From: Lineus longissimus
Taxonomy: Eukaryota; Nemertea; Pilidiophora; Heteronemertea; Lineidae
Direction: 5' to 3'
Assembly: GCF_910592395.1 (NCBI RefSeq)
Contig: NC_088311.1
Coordinates: 21,121,695 to 21,185,694 of the forward strand
Length of the DNA: 64,000 nt
In this document: one piece after another, positions 1-12,200 of the stretch
Layout: each line of letters begins with the position of its first letter
How positions within the stretch are numbered: position 1 is the stretch's first letter
Notes under the pieces: model-generated
The model's input: only the letters and a program-made list of their open reading frames with translations
What the model was told of the DNA's origin: nothing
The model's database searches: none
Program-made: the position numbers and the translations under genes

Positions 1-2739
1 ATAGTCTAGTTTATCTTGGAATGATAAATCCTGTGTCGTGTCATGATGTCGATCCGTCCGCTTGCGGATTGATCTTGTGTGACCCAACGATGAAGTGTCC
101 TCATCGATCGTCGCCTGTTGCTGTGTAGGCTGTCGTCTGCTTTTGATTCACTCGATGCTGACTGCGTCACGAACGTCCACAGCGAAGGCAAGGGTACCAC
201 ACTGGTGAAACTGACAATACTCCTTCCTTGCGTCCATCTGCTCAGAATATGACGCAAGCGAACGCACGCGAGCCTGAACCGGATCGAGCTGAGATCCAAT
301 CAAAATATCGACAAATATCAATTGGCCTCGAGATATAGGTGGCGCTGATGCAGAATCCTTTGATCGATCGATATTGAAAATATATTATTCTCTCAGTTGG
401 ATTACGAAGCACTTTATTCATTATACCATTCAAACAGCTTTACTGACGTATACACTCTCTGTATGCTTTGCTTGATGTAGCCGACGGGGTTTGGTCAGGG
501 CACCAAGGCTCAAGGTCGATTGGTGACTCTCAAAGCAGACGTTCACACGCGCGCGTCGCTGTCCACTCGACTGCTAAATATTGGTTCCCCGTTGTCAATA
601 CGACAGCTCTTGGTTCCCTGTTGTCAATGCACCTTCGCCAAAGAAAGATTTATGTATATGACATCTTTGGGTGGAAGGGTGCAAATGTATACACAGTCAT
701 GTACAAAGAGGGAGTTTTCTTTCGCTGACAGCCGCGGGTCATAAATGGCCGATCGATACGGCAGCCATTTTGAATATTACGTTTCGCTGAGGGTCGAATT
801 CGGCAGTCATTTCAAATTTAGCTCAGAGTCTTATTTTGTGTTATGTCACAATTTTTTCCCCAGCCTGTCCACGAGACATGGCCAACCATGTGTTTACACC
901 TCCCAACAATGTTACAACTTCAGAGTTTACTCAGTCTATAGATGAAATATCGCTGCACAAACCAACACTCTTGTAGTTGGGTAATCAGTTGTGATTGGAC
1001 AAATGTTTATTGTATCCATAGTAACCTAGTTCCGCCGCAAAAACCTCGAATGCTTGTTATTTGTTCCTAAAAGGAATCTAATTTATTTCGTTTGGCGATT
1101 TGATAATGATTTTTCCGGCCCATTATGCAGGAGTTGGGCTCAACAATAAAAGTGGTTGTTGATACATTTCTTTTGAAAGTTGACGCCCGCAAAATTAGTA
1201 TATCGGTCAGTGATTATTCTGAGACACTATAATACTAATTCACTAACTCAGGACCATACAATAAATTGCTCCGACCGGATGGGATGCAGGTCATTCGCAA
1301 GATTCCCCCCCCCCACCCCCCATCCCCAATCAAGTACCGTGTGCAAGTCGAGAGAAGCAATGAGGGCAGAGTGTGTGTGAAGTCCTTCCTGAGTCGAACC
1401 AGCTCCCTCGCAACACATCATGACTATACCATCGTACTGCCATAAAGACTAAGCGAGACGGTCTTCACAAACAGACAATGCTGACAAAGAAGGAAGGACA
1501 CCATTCGTTTAATTAATCAAGTTTTATTATATCAAAATCAACCTTGTTGAAATAATGATTGTAGCTGTACATGTATATGTATAAAGTTATTTATTTGTTA
1601 ATATATCCCGTAATAAATAGAGGAGAAACATACTGAGAGTTTCCCTGAAGGTCAATCATGGGCTATAACACCTAAGGCAGTCCCCCATCAATATCTCAGC
1701 CTACTTTCTTTGTGGTGGCTAAGGAAGGGACGAGCGACCGGTCCACTGCGTCCGGAGTGTAATGGGCTATAACTTTGCTTTTATCTTATAATCATGATCA
1801 ACAGATTCTTCAATGTTGGAGTCGACATTATTGCCTTCAGGTTCACCAGGTAAAACTTTCAGAAACGTTAAACGGAGTAAAATTCCTTTATGAATATACC
1901 AATTATTTACAAACCGGGATAATTTACGGTTTCCTGCCACCTACGACATCGAAGTGGGCAATGTCAAAGCGCTCCGCAAACGAGCGATTTGAATTGCGGC
2001 AACCTGCGATTATAATCGCTGTTATGCAGTGAGACAAAAAAGATCTTGTCTGCGGTAAGAGGGGTAAGCACTGGGTTTGATATCGATCGCAGGTCGTTGT
2101 GACCACCACTATTCTTGTCGCAGGCACCAGTGCTGACCACCGCAAACGAGCGATTTGTTTCACATGCCACAGAACGAAGTATACATGTAACGTTCGTCTT
2201 TATTTATCAAGTGATTTACTTAAAAGCTTAGCGTTACAAACCTATAAGAAATCAACTTGCAGAGGGCTTTGCAAGTTCGTTTCACGGTTTTTTCACTCCT
2301 TTGTAATTATCAAAAAATATGAAATATCGAGAGGCGGAGTGATTGAAAACCACTGGTAATACCAGAATGTTGTCGATGGGGGTTGTCGATATCGTCCTTA
2401 GTCTAAATGCCTCAGCCACCCATCGTCTGATCATCACTGAAAAGTAACATCCCTCGGTATCGCCTCAAGTCGTTTTCCACTTTCACAGAAGAGTGTTAGC
2501 ACAGGCACCCGCGCGACCGTAGCTACAGCATGTACAGTATATCGTATTACGGTCTTCAGGACAGCGTTTTCAGCACCCAGCAGCGACTTCACCTGATGGG
2601 TTGCGAAAAAACACCTTGCTGCATATACCTCTTGGCTCGCAGAGAACAGACCATTTCGACAAGCAACTCATGTCGCAAAATGAAATCGAGCACTTGCAGC
2701 ACATTAATTTGCTTGGTCCAGTCCAAGTCACGCGTAATC
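1..2739. other. Intergenic stretch without recognised gene
   Basis: Only short, low-complexity reading frames are present on either strand, none with splice sites or family resemblance that I could support. The part next to 2740 should contain the 3' UTR of the R-spondin gene on the minus strand. A C-rich run lies near 1307-1325. Confidence 0.5.
1728..1767 (+). repeat. Dispersed repeat fragment, copy 1
   Basis: A stretch of about 38 bases containing CACTGCGTCCGGAGTGTA is matched in inverse orientation at 18360-18398 (CAACTGCGTCCGGAGTGTA on the minus strand). The flanks align only weakly, so this is a remnant of an unidentified dispersed element. Confidence 0.4.
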
Positions 2740-2966
2740 TCAGTCAGTTTCTGATTTCACGAGAATATGAAATGCGTCTATCTGATTGGTTGCTATGTCT
2801 CTGTCTGCGTATTTTGATTTCTTTTTCTCTCTTTCCCGTCTCCTGAGTTTCCGTCGTCTGTCCCTTATTTTCTTCTTCTTCTTTCTCCGTCTCTCTCTCA
2901 TTCGTTTCCTTCTCCAATCCCGAGGAGTCTCGCCGTCCAGTGGGTCCGACTTATTTGTGATGATAT
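2740..2966 (-). CDS. RSPO: R-spondin terminal coding exon: basic tail
   Basis: Acceptor gatatctgaaag read on the minus strand (ctttcag), phase 1 entry, 74 residues then TGA at 2742-2740. About 40 residues are mostly Arg/Lys (RRRKKKKKIRDRRRK), as in the C-terminal heparin-binding/nuclear-localisation-like tail of R-spondins. The last 20 residues are not basic. The exon was placed by phase and composition; no alternative stop intervenes. Confidence 0.88.
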
Positions 2967-5125
2967 CTGAAAGAGAAGAGAGACTGTAGGTTACATCTTG
3001 TCCACTTGACCATTACATCTCATCCGAGGAAATGGAGATGTAATGGTCTTTAGGTTGGTATATTGTACGCCATTTCCTCGGAAGAGATGTTAGTCATGGT
3101 CTAGGTTGGTTTTCGGTATTGCAATTCTCCTCCAGCAACGTTTCTGGACTTCCTGTCGCAGTTTGACCAATCACAAGCCCGCTAATCAGCCATGGCATCG
3201 CCCATTCTCCAAAGCAGCGATGAGACAAGACCACTAATGAATATTCATAGGTTGGAGGGTCGAGGCCTATCAATTAGACGAGTGCATGTTTTTTACTCTC
3301 AAGTACATATTTGGAGAGGTATTGAAAAAATATTTGCTGTGGCAAGTCTACAGATATAAAGAAATTATTTGATGAAAAAATTAATTTCGAATTTTGCTAA
3401 TTGGGTAATAGGGGGCGTGTTTTGAGTTTTTTCTGCCAGTTGGCTGAAAACAGTGGAAATATCAAAGTCTGTCTAATTTGTCGATTATAAAAAAATTTCC
3501 GTGGTCAATCACCAATTTCCATCGCACCAGTTACTCGCAAGACTAACCCGTATATCATATCCGAATTTCAGTTTCACTACTTGACGCGTTCTTTGATGCG
3601 TCGCGGTCAAACATTGACAATTTAACTGCTAAAAGGCTTAAAAAATCAATTGTGGTCTTGTCTCCGATAATATTCAAGAGAAGAACGGCGCCTCATCATA
3701 CTACTATCGCTGCGCAAGGAGCATGGGCCTCGCCTACTTCGAAAAGCATGTTATTCCTAAGACCAGGATACCGTTTTTACACCGGAGACATGACACATTG
3801 GTGAGCTACGGGTCTCTTCAAAAGCCCATTTGATATTTTCACGAGAAGACTTTCTGTGATACTTACCAACACACTTTCGTAATAGCATTCTACATTGCCT
3901 ATTTTCTGTGAGTGTTGGGCAGCGTTTACCGTTCATAGACGGGAGCTGCGTCACCGAGCGAGACCGTGTCTCTATGCCGTACTTGTAGCCGCACGTCTGG
4001 CCATTCATGGTGCAGGCAGTCCAGCCACTCCATGCCGTCACCTCACAATCAACTGAAATGAACGAGGACGTTGATTTGGTGTCTAGGATCAGATGGTAAA
4101 ATGACCATTGCAGACGGGGACCATAGATAACCTGAACCCAATTATATACTGTCTTCAGTAGTAAGTCAGCGGGCATTCTATCTTGGTTGAAGGAAGAAGA
4201 GGAACCTCGTTGAGGTATTCGTAGGTCTATGAGCAGCTGTTGCAAGTGGCGCTAATATGTCTAGTGTTAAAGGCACAATTGAACTGACCCATCATATTTG
4301 TAGCTGTTATACCTGGCACGAGAACTCGGAAAATTGCTACACCATCTGGTAGTGCACAGCATAGAATCCTTTTATTCTGGCTTACCTTGAAACAAACATT
4401 CCTGCGCCAATTCGCTATAGAACATCCCAGGGGGACACCCCTCAATACACTGCCCCCGATGGCTGACGAAAGGGGGCGTGCAGGAGGTACAGTAGCCCCG
4501 ATCAAGACACGTTTCGCAGTTTGGAATACGACATCCTGTAAGAAGAAAACAGTAGTTCAGTTGCTCATGATTCAGTTTGCGTGGCAGAGATGGCGTGGTC
4601 GATATCCTCAAACATACTGCATGTTCAGAGAGCACCATGTCAATGCATGTTACAGGACAGTCATTTGATGAAATAAGATAGAAGTTATGCAGTCAGCAGG
4701 CCACCTTTCTGAATCATCCGAGGTACTCCGTCCGTTTTATCTCCCCTCATTGGTATAACGGACTCCGGGTGGGCGGAGTGGATCCAAAACTTGATGGTCA
4801 AGATGCCACCGTCACGCGCCGTTTCCCGCCAAGTTCTCTAATCATGGTGACGTATGACGTGATAAAGGCGCCCCAATAGCAGCCGAAGAAGAAGAAGGAG
4901 ACTGGAGAAAATTAAGATATTCGCGCTTCTTACTTGTGCATTTGCTGTATCCCTTCCTCGTGACGCCAAAGTAGCCATGAGGACATGTCCTGGTGCATAT
5001 CCCTCTCTGTCTCATGCCATTCCTGTACAGGTACATGTAGTTGTTGGGGCTACATGTCACACAACCATTGGTTGGGGAGCAACTCGCGCAGCCCTTTGGA
5101 CATGTTGGGTAATACCCGATGATTG
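2740..5125 (-). CDS. RSPO: R-spondin-like secreted Wnt signalling potentiator (4 coding exons, 5' end missing)
   Basis: Seen: four minus-strand exons (5125-4934, 4535-4386, 4052-3867, 2966-2740), every junction in phase 1 with GT-AG borders. They encode furin-like repeat 1 (about 64 residues), furin-like repeat 2 (50), a TSP1 repeat (62) and a tail rich in Arg/Lys (74) followed by TGA. This is exactly the domain order of R-spondins. Family knowledge: secreted R-spondins bind RNF43/ZNRF3 through FU1 and LGR4-6 through FU2, stabilising Frizzled and raising Wnt signalling; the TSP1 and basic tail bind heparan sulfate. FU1 keeps the Arg and Gln that contact RNF43/ZNRF3 (RNGMRQ). FU2 differs at the LGR contacts (see findings). 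The signal-peptide exon must lie upstream of 5125 on the minus strand and end in phase 1; I could not identify it. Confidence 0.95.
3009..3112. repeat. Nested hairpin in R-spondin intron
   Basis: GACCATTACATCTCATCCGA with following GGAAATGG is matched in inverse orientation by CCATTTCCTCGG plus AGAGATGTTAGTCATGGTC. In addition, GAGATGTAATGGTCTTTAGG is repeated directly as GAGATGTTAGTCATGGTCTAGG. The unit therefore carries both direct and inverted copies of one motif. Confidence 0.6.
3867..4052 (-). CDS. RSPO: R-spondin exon: thrombospondin type 1 repeat
   Basis: Acceptor atttcag, donor gtaagt; 186 nt, phase 1. CEVTAWSGWTAC, CGYKYGIETRSR and CPTLTENRQC follow the R-spondin TSP1 pattern (CE...WS.W..C, CG...G.ETR.R, CP...E.R.C), with Trp and Arg residues of the layered TSP1 core kept. 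Confidence 0.95.
4386..4535 (-). CDS. RSPO: R-spondin exon: furin-like repeat 2
   Basis: Acceptor cttcttacag, donor gtaagc; 150 nt, phase 1. Cys-rich with CETCLDRGYCTSC, SHRGQCIEGCPPG and QECL, matching FU2 of R-spondins (C.SCFSKDFCTKC, HRGRC..CP.G). At the two Phe positions that insert into LGR receptors in vertebrates this protein has Leu and Tyr. Confidence 0.95.
4934..5125 (-). CDS. RSPO: R-spondin exon: furin-like repeat 1
   Basis: Acceptor cgtttcag at 5126, donor gtaaga after 4934; 192 nt, phase 1 on both sides. It contains a CxxGC..C..C Cys pattern, then RNGMRQRGIC and TCPHGYFG, closely resembling FU1 of vertebrate RSPO2. The reading frame also holds a Met within the exon, but the Cys-rich segment upstream shows it is not the start. 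Confidence 0.95.
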
Positions 5126-8100
5126 CTGAAACGATCGAGAAAAGGGGAACGAGGTGAGACGAACGATTTTAAGAAGGACAGCCTCGCCCACACGGATTGG
5201 CTTTCGTTGCCATTCTGTCATGAAAATATTCGGCATACGGAGGTTGTGACCGGATTCTTAATACAAAATCAGATGACAGAGATCGGTTTTTTTCGTTATC
5301 TCTCAAATACAAGGCTGTTTTTTTTTAACAAGTGGTATTATTTAAAATATATCGTTGGACGGCCTCAATCTAAATCGCCTAAACTAAGACGAAAGGCACA
5401 TTTTGTATAATAAAGAGAAAAGAGTGTATACGGTGTATTTTGCCGTGTTCCTTTGCGGCTAAATTCATATGTAACAATTTCTGCAGTCACGTTATTTGCC
5501 TTACATTTAAAGAAAGGTTTATTTTGAGTCGAAGGAACGAATAACCCATAGATCGCGTTATGCTGAGAATGAACGCGATACCTATTTCATCCAAGATCTA
5601 GCTAATGTTCGGAAGAGTTGGCCAATTACAGCTACGCTTTGATATAACTGTATAGGAAGCATCAAGCATATATTGGAAGCATGCATAGACTGGTTACTGC
5701 AGATGTGGTTCAACTTGAGAGAAATCCATCAGAGCAGAAAGTTAGATTGGTGTCCAGTTTACTCGGCGACATAAAAAATATACTTTTTAGTTTGAATAAC
5801 TACATGTATTTAAAAATGTACGACATTTCGGCCTTGTCTGGCAGTGACCAATACATTTTGTTTCCAGTTCGTATGATATCATTACCTGCGTTACTTATTG
5901 CGCATTAGGGATAATACCAGTACATTTTGTACATGTTTCGCCACTTCAGCATCCAAACAGGCTTTTTAAATGGGTTGTTATTAGTCGACAAATACATACC
6001 AAACCTAATTGAGGGGGTGTTTCACCCAAAATTCTTCGAATCTATACGAAATGATTTCGGGATATCTAAATCAATCAGAGGTCACCGATACCACGCCATA
6101 CCCACGCCTGCTTTAGAGACGCCATGGGCCCCGGGCATTGCATCATGGGATAATATTGATCGTCTGCCCCGAGTTATGAGAGTTGAAGGTAGATATGTTA
6201 TGACAGTAAACTGCTTTGGGGAATAATTAAGTTCTCAAGAAAGAGATATTGTTGTGACACCCTTTCGTTGTAAGGAAAGTCTATTATAACTCTCTTGCAG
6301 GAATGTGACGAGCGCGACCAATGTTGACGAAAGTTCAGGCATTTTGGGCCTTGGCGGCCATCTTGGAATGCCATGTCACGATATTCTTTCAAACTGTCAT
6401 ATTTTGTCTAATTTTTGGCAATATTTTGATTTGGCAATGAATATATTTCTACACATAGCTGTAGGATCCATTCTAAATATCATGAATGGTGTGCATGGAG
6501 ATGTGGATGTGTGTAACATTAAAAAAAGGCGGAGAAAAGGCTGAGCAAAGGTGGTCAGTGCCTTGGTTCAGTCCAAATATCAGTCAAGTGGCGGGCGGGC
6601 CTGAAACCTGAATGATATTTTCAAGGCATTTGACGTCGACTTTTTTAAATCGTTTTCCTATCATGAGTTTGTAGCTATAGGCTTCAAATTATCTCGATTA
6701 TCGCATTTGTTACCATGCATCACTGAACTACAAGAAAAGTTTCTGAGGACATTGCAAGAAAGTGAAATTCATCCGCTATTTTTCGTGTTTTCATGGCATT
6801 TTCAAGATTCTACAGTACTGTTCAGTGAAGTATGGCCTCATGCAGGAATGCGATTAGATATCAATCGAAAGCTAATAGTTCCAAATGTCAGATAAAACTT
6901 TTCCAAATATCATGAAGGCGAATCTTGGATAAATAAACCCTTCGTGTGGGGGATTACCTTGGCCCAAAAATCCGTGTTAAATCATAATAATTAGAGATTC
7001 TGATGGTCATTGATGATGACTCCGAAAAACAACGGATTGATAGCCGATAGCACCCTTTTCTTGACTGGCTATAAAACTGGACGACGGCCATCATAAGCAG
7101 CAAACGATGCCTTTGCTCACTCGCACTTGCCGACAACTCGTGTTTATTACCGATTGTACTCAGGTTGATTCATTCCAAAATCAATTTTCGTGGAAGATAT
7201 CAAAAGACAAATGGCTGATTGTCAGCTCAGTGTCTGGTACATAAACAAGGTCGTCCCAAGAAACTGTTTACTATACTGTTGCCGCATCAGCAGTGTGTAT
7301 GTTGCACCCTTTGTTCGAGGTTGGTTTGACAGGGTACGCGCTCTCTGTCACCTGCTGGTTCACAGCCATACCGGAAGCCATAAAGTTTCATGACGGATCG
7401 CGATTACGACTTTGCACTTTAAATGCATTTCAGCAGTCGTGTTTACTTTCGATTTAGATGTCATAACTTTCGGCTGATGTGTCATTAATCTAAAGGCGTA
7501 TATATGGATGCACTTCCTCGGCAAGAAGCTACATAAATGCTCGGCTTCTTGAGATGATTGCGTTCACTGTTTCAGCTCTTGTTGAACTTGGTAATTAGAA
7601 TATTTCGATTATTGTATAAAGGAAACTCCAAGCGTCGCAAGATGGTGCCTCTTGCAAAAGGACTTCATTTGGAGAAGATGAGATCGACAATCGACAACAA
7701 AGTTGAATACATGTGTAAGTTTTAGACCGTGATGGCCATCCCTTATGAGAGGCTGTTGATAATATGCTATTGTAACAATGTGTGTCCGGGATTTAGTCTT
7801 ACTATCGTTGGCAGCTACAATGTATATATGTCGTTACCAGATTATCACATCCTGCACATCCAGATCAAACTTTTGCCTTTACCAGATTACATCGAGAACA
7901 TACTTTTGTAGTTACAAGATTACATCTATAGAACATAGCTTTATCTCACTCCAGGATACTGACACCAAGTTGTACCGAAACGTCTGTGAACTTCAGGTAA
8001 CAACACTATACACGATGTATAGCATATGCATTAAAATGTTTTCTAAAAGTACAAAAATGGACCAAGAAAATACTGGAGGGGGTTGTCGTAACTTTTCTCA

Positions 8101-9049
8101 CGATGTCTATATAATGTTACAGAGACAAAAAAGCCTTTGGCAATAACGCTTGTTTTCCTACCAAGTGATTTGGCGCACTACCATTCAACATTAACTCAAG
8201 TTATACAGAAATATTATTCTTTAGAGAGTGTTTTTCTCGCTTTATGCATGTATGAATTAAATTACAATGAAAGTATTAAATTTGACGTTGTCCTGTTTCT
8301 TTTGATTGTAGGGACAAATATATTTTAGAAGGGGGACTTTTATGCGCTGAAGGTGCAATGTTTTCTTCTCCCCTAACCGTTGATATGTATGCGTTCTATC
8401 AAGGGCCGAAGGGGAGGCATTTCAGATGACTGTGCTTATGTTTCTGGGCCACACATCGGCTAATTTGGTACAACACGTGTCTTGGGATGAACAGTTTTGG
8501 TAATTTGGTAATTTTAGTTAAAACAATTAGTATACACTCCCCGAAATGGTTGATAATGTTTACTGAAATCAATATGTGCATATACTCACTGTAGTTGAGC
8601 AAACATACCTAAAATGTTCATGATTTAGAGAAAAGAAGTCACGGAGCTCACCTCAAAGATTGGTATCAGTTTATACCTTGTGAACAGTCATTGGAGTCGC
8701 GGAGCTTGCCTCAAAGATAGATATTATTTACCTTGTGAGCAGTCATTGACATATCATTGCTTTCTTGTTCAATTGCTAAGGCTTGAAATGACATTGACTG
8801 TATTCACGGCATAGTGTGAAGTGCACCAATATGAGATTGTTCAAATATCCGATCATATTTGTGAGTACGGATCCCCATCAAATATTGACCAGTTTGATAA
8901 CGGGTGAGTTACGGAGGTTTATTGGATCGCCGTCTGGTCAAATAGTCAAAATATGCTCGACTCACAAGACATCTATTGCTCGCAGGTGTCAATTGCCACG
9001 TCCGCCATGGCGACGGCTCCCGGAGGAAAATATAGGCTACAAAACTGTT
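5126..9049. other. Gene-poor stretch upstream of R-spondin coding exons
   Basis: No convincing exon was found. The R-spondin signal-peptide exon and promoter should lie somewhere upstream of 5125 on the minus strand, but no Met plus hydrophobic segment ending at a phase-1 donor stood out. A short degenerate tandem repeat (TTACCAGATTACATC-like) lies near 7835-7945. Confidence 0.4.
8638..8749. repeat. Two-copy tandem repeat of about 57 bp
   Basis: GTCACGGAGCTCACCTCAAA ... CCTTGTGAACAGTCATTG is followed immediately by GTCGCGGAGCTTGCCTCAAA ... CCTTGTGAGCAGTCATTG. Two imperfect direct copies, no coding content. Confidence 0.7.
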
Positions 9050-9245
9050 CGTTGCATTTTACGACGGATAATGGTGTTGCCTGCTGTTAGAAATACAATG
9101 AAACAGTGTCAGGCAACACCATTATCCGTCGTAGAAACAGTGTCAGGCAACACCATTATCCGTCGTAGAAACAGTGTCAGGCAACACCATTATCCGTCGT
9201 AGAAACAGTGTCAGGCAACACCATTATCCGTCGTAAAGTGCAACG
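9050..9245. mobile_element. Inverted-repeat element (MITE-like) with amplified right end
   Basis: The first 34 bases (CGTTGCATTTTACGACGGAT..., 9050-9083) are the reverse complement of the last 34 (ending ...CGTAAAGTGCAACG, 9212-9245) with one mismatch. Between them a 34-bp unit holding CAGGCAACACCATTATCCGT is repeated so that the right terminal repeat is present about four times in a row. There is no coding capacity, although a 128-codon spurious frame crosses it. Terminal inverted repeats and lack of coding suggest a non-autonomous DNA transposon. Confidence 0.75.
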
Positions 9246-12200
9246 CCTTGTCGTTCTCGTTCTCAGATCAAAATCTTAACCTCTCTACCAGTTAGGATAG
9301 CTCAAGACGAGCCTCCATTGATGATTATCATTTCATAAAAAAATCGAATACATAAAGAAACACGATATCAAAGTCCTTATCAACTATCTTCTTATCAAAA
9401 TGTTATCTTGAAAAGATGCACCGATATGACTTCACCATCAATACGACGTTGTTTAAGTGTTCGGAAAACGCCACAACAATAGAACCAGCCTCCCACGGAG
9501 AGTGCCAAATAATCCATTGTCACGTTTGATTGACATTTGAACAGACATTCTGAACCTGCATAGTGATGTTTTCAAATAATTGAGTTTTGATTATACTCAT
9601 TTTTGTCGAATGTCTAAGTTGTTTAGACCAACGAACAGAGAATTCTTGGGATTCGGTGAAAGAGATTATTTGACAAAACTGTCTCCGGCCAGACGTGAAT
9701 CAAGCAGCTGTAGTCAGATGATAATTGACGAGTTACAGAGTATCTGACCTGATTTTATTGAATGACAATGTCGTCATGATGTCAAAAACAACTTTTAAAG
9801 ATTTGATGTCAAAATACGCATTCTACCATACAAGTGGTAATGTAGGCATGTGTGTACACTCCTCAAGTATCAAATCTCACCGCTTCATGCCACCGCTGTG
9901 CTCTGGACGAATATTAATATTATTACACCAGGGTCTATCATTTTTTATACTAGAGGCGGGGTATATTGAAAACCACTGCCGGTGCCAGGATGAAATTCTG
10001 AGGCTACCTTGATCGCTTGTTATCAAGCTTAAAACATCACCCCAAAAAATATGTGAAATATGCAGCCGCTTGTAAGGGTTAACTGTCTGTTAGATATCAT
10101 ACCGATATGTGTCTCGTGGTGACATAAAGAAAGATTAGATAAACCACTAATATGGTGATAAATTTGTCATCTTTTAGAGTCAGCAAATAGAAAACCTTGT
10201 CATCGAGCCACTATATGCGGCCATATTATTCTCTCTCACACGAACCGCGTTATTTACCTTCGCGAGATTTTCAATGTGCGCGATTCAGGGTCGAAAAGAA
10301 ATGAAAACATAGCTGTGTTTGGCGAGATATAGAAACCGAATATACCTAAATATGCTTTGCTATTATAGTGCACTTGGCGGACTCGTTGCTGACATAGCTT
10401 GGACTTTTATAGGCCGGTTCCCGCCATGGCCTCGGGGAGTCCGAATTTCGCCAAGCACTGAGCCTAAGGTTCAAAGAAATAATCGACATCACCAGGTGTG
10501 ATATCAGTACATCAACGATATCATTGACTCAAGAAATCTTAAGGCATCACTGAAAAGAGGATTATATGAAAGTTATTGGTTGTTTATGGCCATTTATAAC
10601 CCAAGAAGTTTCAGATATGCCCAACACTATTGACTTGCATGGTAACTTTCATTGCTTTATTGAGATATCAAGTTGTAAATTTCAGTAGTGCCATCCTATA
10701 AATTGCATGCGCGGGACGACTGTGACGGCAAGACTGTATATGTATACGTAAGCTTATACTGAACTTGGTTGCGGGTGAAACGGGAGCTGAGACCCGGTGT
10801 TAAGAGCAAAAAAAGATTCTATTTATCATATGATCTGATCTCAGGTATAATGTTCTCTCGATAAATCCCTTAACAACCATGGTACAATAAGGAAGGACTA
10901 ATAGATCGATATAAGTAGATTTTGACTAAGGTATTTTATTTGCAACCCCAAATCCCTTCCTTGTCTGCCATTTTGCACCGAGTCACATGACCCAGCAACG
11001 ATTATCATGATTGAACAATATAGGCAGACCTAGATATATATTAAATCAGAGATTTCATTGAATTAAGGCGTCACAGAGGAAACACCCCATTTTGTAAACT
11101 TATGTATATCTCACTCTTGTCAGCTGATGCTTCGTCCAGTGTATATGGTATTTTTGGTGCTAACTCATATTTTTTGAGAACCAGTTCTTGCACTGAGATC
11201 TTCAATTGCGCTGCAATTCGAGCTATATCGTTGATGCAAAGAAACATGATGTACTGGTCCAACTCACCTTGGAAACCTTCGGGGGAATGATTACAAGCAA
11301 TCGCTCATCTTTCAATGACAAGGCACATGACACCAAGTGACTCTGATCTATGTGCACTGATTAGCAGAGATCTAATTAAATATCAAACAAAGACTCCACA
11401 ACATTTTCACTGCGTGTTCGATGTCATGTCGAGAATTCGCGTCGTACTGACATATCTTTTTTTCGAAATATGCAGGTGTAAAAGTTGTGAAATATCTTCT
11501 TAGGATAAAGCGTCTGGTGTCAAATGATTCTCGTATTATGCTCTCTTGATCTCTAATGGTAATGGTCTCTATAGAACCACATACATTCAGTCGTCACCAA
11601 ACAAGGAACTGACACTTTTTTCCAAGAGGACATTTTAAACTGTACACCGGCATTTATCCACTGACGCGTCTTGATCTTTCTTGTTTTCTAATCCTCAAAA
11701 ACAATCAAATGACTTTGACAAATCCTTCAGGATTATCGTCAAATTGATTAGTTGATAGTCCTATGGACTAAACATTACATCAACTATTGTGTTGACTATT
11801 ATAGTTTAAAACAGGTAAAAATGTCATTAATCTCTGGCGCTTCCTGACGCCTCAAAGTGGTCAACGGTAAATCTACCGAATCATTTCCTGTTCTTTCTAT
11901 AAGACAGATTTTGTTGACTCTGGAAGTTGGAATTAATGATATTTTATTGACATTTGAGTTATAGATCTTGAATGTGATGTGAAGTGAAGGATTGGTAGGC
12001 CTTGTTTTGGCGAACTGTCCTCAAAGTAAACTTCGGCAACCTTTCAACATCAAACCATCCCCTGACGCGCTCAGTGCTTCAGCTTTCCTTGGAGGAACAC
12101 GATATATACATTTGGTTGCAAGGATATATAATTCATTTGGCATGAAGCTTCAACTTTCAAATAAACATGGTCACTCTTGAGAAGAAGGATTGCGTAGCGT

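Noticed and set aside
6954-7136. Possible R-spondin signal-peptide exon on the minus strand
   Set aside because: The N-terminal segment is only weakly hydrophobic and no phase-1 donor follows it.
8816-9202. 128-codon plus-strand ORF
   Set aside because: Its second half is the translated tandem part of the inverted-repeat element, which explains the open frame.
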